DNA from: Cytophagales bacterium
GTDB taxonomy: Bacteria > Bacteroidota > Bacteroidia > Cytophagales > Spirosomataceae
Direction: 5' to 3'
Length of the DNA stretch: 64,000 nt
NCBI GenBank assembly: GCA_013298125.1
Contig: JAAFJP010000018.1
Coordinates: 61,174 to 125,173, forward strand
Notes under the pieces: generated by a model
What the model was told of the DNA's origin: nothing
The model's input: the letters and a program-made list of their open reading frames with translations, nothing else
Database searches by the model: none
In this document: positions 58,684-64,000 of the stretch, one piece after another
Position numbering within the stretch: position 1 is the first letter of the stretch
How the letters are laid out: every line of letters begins with the position of its first letter
Translations under genes and position numbers: made by a program

Positions 58684-60078
58684 ATGGCACAAATTTATGA
58701 TTTAATCGTGATTGGTTCTGGTCCTGGTGGATACGTTGCAGCCATTCGTGCTTCTCAATTGGGCTTGAAATGTGCAGTCGTTGAGCGTGAATCTTTGGGT
58801 GGTATCTGTCTTAATTGGGGCTGTATTCCTACCAAAGCATTATTAAAATCTGCACAAGTTTTTGAATATATCAAGCACGCTGCCGACTACGGAATTACAG
58901 TTTCGGAAGCTCATGCCGACTTTGGGGCAGTCATCAAACGCTCTCGTGGCGTGGCTGATTCGATGTCAAAAGGCGTTCAATTTTTGATGAAAAAGAACAA
59001 AATTGACGTTATCATGGGTAACGGCAAAGCCTTGAAAAATAAGAAAGTTGAAGTAACTGCCAACGACGGAAAAGTAACCGTTTATGATGCCAAAAACATC
59101 ATGATTGCGACGGGTGCAAGAGCGAGAGCCTTACCAAATATCCCGATTGATGGTGTAAAAGTTGTAGAATATCGCAAGGCAATGTCCTTAGAAAAACAAC
59201 CTAAATCAATGGTTGTGATTGGTTCTGGGGCAATTGGCGTTGAGTTTGCCTACGTATATGCGGCTATGGGAACGAAAGTAACCATCGTAGAATTTATGCC
59301 AAACATTGTGCCAGTAGAGGATGAAGACGTGTCAAAAGAATTGGCAAAACAATACAAGAAAATGGGCGTGGACATTCACGTAAACTCATCAGTTGAGTCT
59401 GTCGATACCAAAGGAGAAGGTTGTAAAGTTTCGGTGAAAACACCCAATGGCAATATCACCATTGATTGTGACATCGTACTGTCTGCGGCTGGGGTGATTT
59501 CAAACCTTGAAAATATTGGATTAGAAGAAGTAGGCATCATTACGGACAAAGGTAAAATCTTGGTCGATAAATGGTATCAAACCAATATTCCAAATTATTA
59601 CGCCATCGGTGACGTTACGCCTGGACCTGCCCTTGCACACGTAGCCTCGGCGGAAGGTATTATTTGTGTAGAAAAAATTGCGGGACATCACGTAGAGGCT
59701 TTGGATTATTCTAATATTCCAGGTTGTACGTACTGCACACCAGAAATCTCTTCGGTTGGACTTACCGAAAAGAAAGCCATTGAAGCGGGTTACGAAATTA
59801 AAGTAGGTAAATTCCCTTTCGTAGCCTCTGGAAAAGCCACTGCCGCAGGAGCAAGAGACGGTTTTGTGAAAGTAATTTTTGATGCAAAATACGGTGAATT
59901 CTTAGGAGCTCACATGATTGGTTATAACGTTACAGAATTAATTGCAGAAGTGGTGGTAGCTCGTAGATTAGAGACAACTGCCCACGAAATCATGACTGCC
60001 ATTCACCCTCACCCAACCATCTCAGAAGCCATCAAAGGAGCAACTGAGGCTGCTTATGGTTGTGCGGTTGATTTGTAG
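58684..60078 (+). CDS. lpdA: dihydrolipoyl dehydrogenase
   Basis: This is the E3 subunit of the 2-oxoacid dehydrogenase and glycine cleavage complexes; it reoxidises dihydrolipoyl groups with NAD. The 464-residue flavoprotein has the FAD-binding loop GSGPGGYVAAIRASQLG, the redox disulfide GGICLNWGCIPTKALL (residues about 41-56), the NAD-binding GSGAIGVEFAYVYAAMG and the C-terminal active-site HPHPTISEAIKGA (His-Pro-His-Pro-T). Length and order are typical. It stands alone, divergent from prfB, and is closed by a strong terminator. Confidence 0.97.
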   Translation: MAQIYDLIVIGSGPGGYVAAIRASQLGLKCAVVERESLGGICLNWGCIPTKALLKSAQVFEYIKHAADYGITVSEAHADFGAVIKRSRGVADSMSKGVQFLMKKNKIDVIMGNGKALKNKKVEVTANDGKVTVYDAKNIMIATGARARALPNIPIDGVKVVEYRKAMSLEKQPKSMVVIGSGAIGVEFAYVYAAMGTKVTIVEFMPNIVPVEDEDVSKELAKQYKKMGVDIHVNSSVESVDTKGEGCKVSVKTPNGNITIDCDIVLSAAGVISNLENIGLEEVGIITDKGKILVDKWYQTNIPNYYAIGDVTPGPALAHVASAEGIICVEKIAGHHVEALDYSNIPGCTYCTPEISSVGLTEKKAIEAGYEIKVGKFPFVASGKATAAGARDGFVKVIFDAKYGEFLGAHMIGYNVTELIAEVVVARRLETTAHEIMTAIHPHPTISEAIKGATEAAYGCAVDL

Positions 60079-60100
60079 AGAGTTTTGATTTCTGTTCATG

Positions 60101-60137
60101 AAAAATCCCCTTCAAATGATTTGAAGGGGATTTTTTT
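60101..60137. terminator. bidirectional terminator of lpdA and the XRE gene
   Basis: AAATCCCCTTCAAAT pairs with ATTTGAAGGGGATTT, with A- and T-runs on both sides. It overlaps the stop codon of the convergent XRE gene. Confidence 0.9.
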
Positions 60138-60573
60138 ATGCCATGATAGTTTGATATTTTACTTCCAACATTCCAAAGAGCCTTTGTATTTGTTCTAAGA
60201 ATTTTTCATTGATATTCTTTAATTCTCTATTTTCTTGCTTCAATTCTTCTATCATTGTGGTATAAAGTTGTTTCTCTTCATCGTCCATTGCTCCTTTATA
60301 ATTAATTTCCTTAATCTGTTTAAAATTATTCCCAACCACGACTAAATTGCCCTCATGTTTCAACAAATCTTCCGAGTTAATTCCAAGAGCCTTGACAATT
60401 TTTTCTAATTGGTCTGGGCTTAATTCTTTTTCTTCATTTTCCATACGGCTACATTTTGATTGTGAAATTTCTAAAATTGGGATTAGGGCTTTTTGAGGTA
60501 ATCCAAAGATGGTTCTAAAATCTTTTAAGGTTACTCGACCTGCAAATGTAGACATTTTTTGTAAAGTGTTCAT
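60136..60573 (-). CDS. XRE-family regulator with C-terminal coiled coil
   Basis: This 145-residue protein has an HTH (residues about 18-75): LKDFRTIFGLPQKALIPILE, ISQSKCSRMENEEKELSPDQ, and LEKIVKALGINSEDLLKHEG. The C-terminal part (about 95-140) is a coiled coil (KQLYTTMIEELKQENRELKN), probably for dimerisation. A canonical promoter lies upstream. It is divergent from the lipoprotein gene at 60793, with an inverted repeat in the intergenic region, so it may control that gene. The target is inference. Confidence 0.87.
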   Translation of the reverse strand: MNTLQKMSTFAGRVTLKDFRTIFGLPQKALIPILEISQSKCSRMENEEKELSPDQLEKIVKALGINSEDLLKHEGNLVVVGNNFKQIKEINYKGAMDDEEKQLYTTMIEELKQENRELKNINEKFLEQIQRLFGMLEVKYQTIMA

Positions 60574-60635
60574 TGTGTAAATGTGAGTTTATAGTTAACA
60601 GCTAATTTTCTGAGGATAAATGCAAAATTTTTACA

Positions 60636-60666
60636 CAAATATAAAAACAATAGAATGTCCTCCAAA
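60636..60666 (-). promoter_or_regulatory. promoter of the XRE gene
   Basis: Minus strand: TTTGG starting at 60666, 19 bp, then TATATTTG (60643-60636), an exact match to the consensus. The leader is about 60 nt. Confidence 0.7.
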
Positions 60667-60695
60667 TATTTTTTATGAATATTAAATTCAGTTTT

Positions 60696-60723
60696 GTGAA
60701 TAAAATATTCAGTTTTTATTCAC
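60696..60723. promoter_or_regulatory. inverted repeat in the XRE-lipoprotein region
   Basis: GTGAATAAAA (60696-60705) and TTTTATTCAC (60714-60723) form a perfect 10 bp inverted repeat. Next to it ATTCAGTTTT is directly repeated (60686-60695 and 60708-60717). It may be an operator for the divergent XRE protein. Confidence 0.5.
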
Positions 60724-60792
60724 GTTATGCAGCGTTAAAGGTCAAAATTTGGGGGTATAAAATTTCACAGTTAAACCCAAATACACAATAAC

Positions 60793-61491
60793 ATGAAAAA
60801 ATCAAACATTCTTCTCGTGATTATCACGGTTGCTCTGCAAGGCTTTTTTGCTTGTAAATCTGATGATATATCACCCCAAACGCCCTCATCGTCACTGAGT
60901 AAGCAAGCACAAAAAATGGTCATAGAGAACAATTTAGTGCAAATCACCCAACCCACCGATGCCAAAAACATCACTTATCTGAAAGACCTCACAAAAGCCA
61001 GTCAGTTTTTTCAGAATTTGAAGACCAAAAGAAAAGACTTATCGAATAACGAAAAGCAACAAACTGGGCGAGTAAGCAACGAAACCGTTTTATCATACGG
61101 ATTTTTTACTTTTCTCAATGGAGACAAAACTAAGATACACTTCAATACTCACCCAGAGAGCATTGGAGAAGTAATGAGTGCTGACCTCAACGGAGAAGCC
61201 TTGACGTTCACCCAGGGTGGTAATTACGTAGAAATGTTGAAGTGGGGAGTCCTTGCAATTCCCAATGATTTAGGCAAATATCAATACTATTATGCCCCAA
61301 TTGCGATTTACAATACTGTTTTAACGGATGGCGGATGGTCGAGTGTCCAGTTGTTAAATCAGTCTGAGCAAGCCAATTTTGAAGGAGAAGGTGGCACTTG
61401 GCAGGAATTTTATGTTCCAAAACCTTATCAGTTAGGAAACGATTTGCCTGCAACTGACCCCTGGATACCCCAATTACCAGAGAAAAATTAG
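60793..61491 (+). CDS. hypothetical lipoprotein
   Basis: This 232-residue exported lipoprotein has the leader KKSNILLVIITVALQGFFAC, with the lipobox Cys at residue 21 and a disordered Ser/Pro-rich stretch (KSDDISPQTPSSSLSKQ) after it. The mature part is unrecognised and mixes helices (AKNITYLKDLTKASQFFQNL) with strands. It ends in a Pro-rich segment (DLPATDPWIPQLPEKN). It is the first of four consecutive plus-strand genes of unknown function. No match to a family comes to mind. Confidence 0.75.
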   Translation: MKKSNILLVIITVALQGFFACKSDDISPQTPSSSLSKQAQKMVIENNLVQITQPTDAKNITYLKDLTKASQFFQNLKTKRKDLSNNEKQQTGRVSNETVLSYGFFTFLNGDKTKIHFNTHPESIGEVMSADLNGEALTFTQGGNYVEMLKWGVLAIPNDLGKYQYYYAPIAIYNTVLTDGGWSSVQLLNQSEQANFEGEGGTWQEFYVPKPYQLGNDLPATDPWIPQLPEKN

Positions 61492-61522
61492 TCATTTTTT
61501 TTCATCTTTAAATTTTGAAATC

Positions 61523-62862
61523 ATGCAAAAAATGTATAAAATTGTAATGATGTTGCTCCTGTTAGCAACCACGTTCACTCAAACCCAAGCACAAGTAGCG
61601 AATTGCTGTGCGGAATGTCAAGCTGATGTAAAGGCTATATCCGACAAACAAGTTCTTTTAGAAAAAATAGAAATACCCAAAGGCTCAGTAATGACCAACG
61701 GGAGTACCAACGTTTATGTAAGTTACCGCTCAGGGGATTCACAAAAATTTTGGACAAACCTTGCCATTGCTACCGCAGGAATAGCCGTGAGTACACAGTT
61801 GGGGAGTAGTAGCACACCCATCACCGCAGGGGAAAGCCGTACACAAAATAGTAGTGTATCTCCCGCCATACCCATGGCGTAAGTGCAGCATTGATTCCAA
61901 GTATCTGGAAAAACCGACCACGAGGTGTACCAGAAGCAGGGTTGTACGTACAACATAGAGACATCAAAGGGAATCTAACTCAAAGTTGGGAACAACCCAT
62001 CAGTAGCGAAGCCAAAAACAGTGCAGAGCTTTTAACGGTGGCTATTGAGAAACCGCTCTCAGAAGGTTCTTTGGAGGTTTATTTACAGAATGGTAGTAAG
62101 AATGAGGTGTATTATTGGGGTTTGCAGACGGTAAAAAATGTAGAGGTGAATACACAGATAGTGACAAAACTATTACCTCCAAAACCTCCGAAAGACCCAA
62201 GTCCAAGTGGCGGTTGTGGGGAAGGAAACCACAGAAACGAAGCTGGGGAATGTAAACCAGATATACCACAAGTAGGCGACACAGATGTGTTTGATGGAGG
62301 AATTTGGGAATGTATAGGTGTAGATCCAAATAGTGGTGGCAGTATGTGGAAGAAAATAGGAGATTCTCCCTCTCAAAATACTGGCGGTGATAGTTTCTGG
62401 ATTAATAATGATAGGTCAGGCGGTTCTGACTATCGAGGCTCATACGGAAATGGTAATTACTATACGCCTACGGTTGATCCGCCGATTGGATGGGGGAATG
62501 GGAGTGGTAATAATGGTGGAGACCCTGAAAAATCTCGGTGTATTACCTGCAAAAAAGCTGTACGTGAAGCACGAGATATTGAGAGAATTGCAACCGCCTC
62601 TGATTTTGTTACAGATTTAGGAGTCTGTGTTGTAGAAGGCGTTGGTTTTGGAATCGGAGTTGCTGCTGTACTGGCTTGGATGGAGGTTATTCCTGGATTT
62701 GGCACGGCAGCACATTTGACTGCAATTGCATTTGCGGGTAGAACTTTTGTGATAGGGTGTGCCATAAATAAAACTATTCAAGCTGCTTCAAGACTTGCTA
62801 CTGCTGAGGCGGCTTATTATACAGGTTTACAGGATTGTGGTAATGCTTGTCCAAATCCATAA
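61523..62862 (+). pseudogene. exported protein with an apparent frameshift near 61877 and a Cys-framed hydrophobic C-terminus
   Basis: Two frames seem to be one gene. The first (61523-61882) has the leader MYKIVMMLLLLATTFTQTQA, then ANCCAECQADVK, and ends at AIPMA-stop. The second frame reads GVSAALIPSIWKNRPRGVPE in direct continuation from 61879. A lost G in a GGG run at 61876-61878 (ATG-GGC-GTA) would restore a single protein of about 446 residues. The C-terminal half has a Gly/Pro-rich linker (about PPKPPKDPSPSGG) and then CITCKKAV, a hydrophobic helical part (GVGFGIGVAAVLAWMEVIPG), FVIGCAIN and QDCGNACPNP. That Cys-framed hydrophobic layout recalls bacteriocin-like domains such as halocin C8, but this is only resemblance. 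Confidence 0.65.
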
Positions 62863-62919
62863 TGACGTTACAATTAAAATTTTTCTGGGGCAATTTTTAT
62901 AAATTTTAACAATAATCAG

Positions 62920-63132
62920 ATGTCTTATTATAAAACGATAATTATATCAACGATTCTTCTGCAATTCATATGCTTTAACACAATTATGTTTCTGTACATG
63001 AAAAAGATTTCTAAAATTAAATGGGAAGAGATAAATTTAAGTGTTAGAATAATGTATGTTTTAGTAGGTATTCTCTGTATATTTTTTCAAATTTATATTA
63101 CAGTTAAAATTATATTTCCTTTATTGCCATAA
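62920..63132 (+). CDS. small two-helix membrane protein
   Basis: This 70-residue protein has two membrane helices (IIISTILLQFICFNTIMFLY and VRIMYVLVGILCIFFQIYIT) joined by a short basic loop (MKKISKIKWEEIN). Such small basic membrane proteins are found as immunity partners of membrane-active bacteriocins, which fits its place 57 bp behind the gene with the hydrophobic C-terminus, but no family is recognised and the role is inference. Confidence 0.6.
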   Translation: MSYYKTIIISTILLQFICFNTIMFLYMKKISKIKWEEINLSVRIMYVLVGILCIFFQIYITVKIIFPLLP

Positions 63133-63156
63133 TTGATTATTGATTATATCTTGATT

Positions 63157-63193
63157 TACTTTTGGATATAGTTGTTTTTATATCCAAAAGTAA
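63157..63193 (+). terminator. hairpin after the two-helix protein gene
   Basis: TACTTTTGGATATA (63157-63170) pairs with TATATCCAAAAGTA (63179-63192), a 14 bp stem with an 8 bp loop. Only a short run of Ts follows, so it could be a terminator or a partial one before the gene at 63218. Confidence 0.6.
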
Positions 63194-63217
63194 TTTACCC
63201 CCTAAAAACTCCTTAAA

Positions 63218-63883
63218 ATGAAAAAAATAATTATTATACTATCTTTAATTACTTTCTGGATCTCTAATTCATATTCTCAGATGGTAAACATAAATATAAG
63301 CATAGATTCTCTCAGGAAAGTAGGTACATCGGAAACAGAATACGGCTTAATTATAACACAAAATAATGAAACATCTTCAGATGTGTTGTTATTAAAGAAG
63401 ATTCTAAACAAATCATATCTCCGAATATATGTGAAAGGTAATGATGAAAATTATAAGGAAATCATTTACCCCAAAGACTTTCCATACCCAAAGTTCACCT
63501 CAATTAATGATTCTTTAAAATCGTATTTGATAAAAAGTGCCAATGATTTAGAAATATCAAAACTCTATCAAAAATATATTAGTCGATTACAAGAAAAATC
63601 AAAGAAAATACAGGAAAACTCTAATAAAATACTTATTTCAAATCAAAGATTATCTCCTATTGAAATAGACTCAGTGATTTCTTTGAATGCTGAGATTGAA
63701 CAAATTTATGGGAAAGGAGTTACTTTATTTTCATTAAGACCTAAAGCGGAAAACTTGCTGGATGAATTTATCAATATTAGCTTTTTATCAAAAGGTGAAT
63801 ATAAAATCATATTAGATTTACCTGAATATGATTTTGATAAAATACAAAAAATAAATCTTGGTAATAAAACCTTAATTAAGTAG
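63218..63883 (+). CDS. hypothetical exported protein
   Basis: This 221-residue protein has a leader (KKIIIILSLITFWISNSYSQ). The mature part alternates beta-rich and helical stretches, with a long helical segment (IQENSNKILISNQRLSPIEI) in the middle. No known family, no cysteines, no catalytic motif. It ends exactly where a convergent gene on the minus strand ends. It may be an accessory gene of the 60.8-63.9 kb cluster. Confidence 0.65.
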   Translation: MKKIIIILSLITFWISNSYSQMVNINISIDSLRKVGTSETEYGLIITQNNETSSDVLLLKKILNKSYLRIYVKGNDENYKEIIYPKDFPYPKFTSINDSLKSYLIKSANDLEISKLYQKYISRLQEKSKKIQENSNKILISNQRLSPIEIDSVISLNAEIEQIYGKGVTLFSLRPKAENLLDEFINISFLSKGEYKIILDLPEYDFDKIQKINLGNKTLIK

Positions 63884-64000
63884 TCATTCAAATTTAAACG
63901 ACGTTTTGAATTGTGTAAAATGTTTGATTTCGTTAAAGTCAATTTTGAATTTTGAACCTACTTGATTTAAGATTTCTTCTACTGCATTGGTTAATATTTC
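63884..64000 (-). CDS. C-terminal fragment of an unknown protein (partial)
   Basis: The last 38 codons of a minus-strand gene are visible; the start lies beyond the window. The sequence EILTNAVEEILNQVGSKFKI and its continuation to FKFE-stop shows no family signature. Its stop codon abuts the stop of the gene on the other strand, so there is no intergenic spacing. The frame is continuous to the window edge, which supports it as coding. Confidence 0.45.
   Translation of the reverse strand, partial: EILTNAVEEILNQVGSKFKIDFNEIKHFTQFKTSFKFE

Noticed and set aside
61723..61956. Minus-strand open frames opposite the frameshift site
   Set aside because: They lie antisense to a region whose plus-strand reading continues as one protein; they have no leader or family motif.

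Overview
The window is AT-rich bacterial chromosome from a member of the Bacteroidota, most likely a cytophagal (order Cytophagales). The reasons are: an alternative complex III cluster (actA-F) fused to an aa3-type cytochrome oxidase cluster, type IX secretion sorting domains (21176-23617 and 44361-46742), many Bacteroidota-type promoters of the form TAnnTTTG with TTG about 20 bp upstream, A-rich ribosome-binding regions, and single-copy housekeeping genes typical of the phylum (rny, zapA, rpsA, prfB, lpdA, holB, recG, lptD, hemC). No phage, insertion sequence, CRISPR array or rRNA operon is visible. One tRNA (tRNA-Cys) is present.

Layout. 1-7 kb: the edge of a 7TM-DISM sensor gene, a lipoprotein, a LuxE-type acyl ligase, ribonuclease Y, ZapA with an upstream coiled-coil protein, and a Wzx-type flippase. 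7-12.5 kb: an Rpn-type nuclease, holB, a PIN toxin-antitoxin pair, hemC, a small membrane protein, a CYTH phosphatase-like protein and an Lrp-type regulator. 12.5-23.6 kb: envelope genes (MlaD-like, amidase, LptD), DUF2911, Uma2, RecG and a large CHU_C protein. 23.6-41.5 kb: one long minus-strand respiratory cluster, read actABCDEF, coxB (subunit II), ctaD (subunit I), ctaA, ctaB, two subunit III genes, subunit IV, SCO, DUF420 and a small CxxC membrane protein. Together these make a quinol:cytochrome c oxidoreductase, the terminal oxidase, heme A and the copper chaperone. 42-47 kb: tRNA-Cys, rpsA and a secreted SGNH esterase with an XRE regulator beside it. 47-50 kb: a TVP38 protein and a DUF3857 protein. 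50-56.4 kb: a minus-strand sulfur/persulfide island headed by an ArsR regulator (TauE, two methyltransferases, MBL-rhodanese, two YeeE/YedE halves) interrupted by a Fic gene. 56.5-60.6 kb: a WG-repeat protein, prfB with its programmed frameshift, lpdA and an XRE regulator. 60.8-64 kb: an accessory stretch of secreted or membrane proteins of unknown function, one of them frameshifted.

The most unusual property of the window lies between the genes. Most intergenic gaps hold a long inverted repeat whose arms are built from degenerate 7-15 bp words repeated two to four times. The word differs from gap to gap, but the same word recurs at distant gaps. In the act-cox cluster nearly every intercistronic gap long enough to hold such a hairpin has one. 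A second, related class consists of nested palindromes (11844, 33881, 50131 and 57040), three of which share a GGTTT/AAACC-like apex. Regulatory signals that look real include a matched operator pair ATATGA-N8-TCATAT in front of both arsR and tauE, two ACCGA-N4-TCGGT sites 21 bp apart abutting the esterase promoter, four CTATCA half-sites in front of the Fic gene, and promoter evidence that moves the holB start.

All calls come from reading the sequence and from family knowledge. No database search was run.
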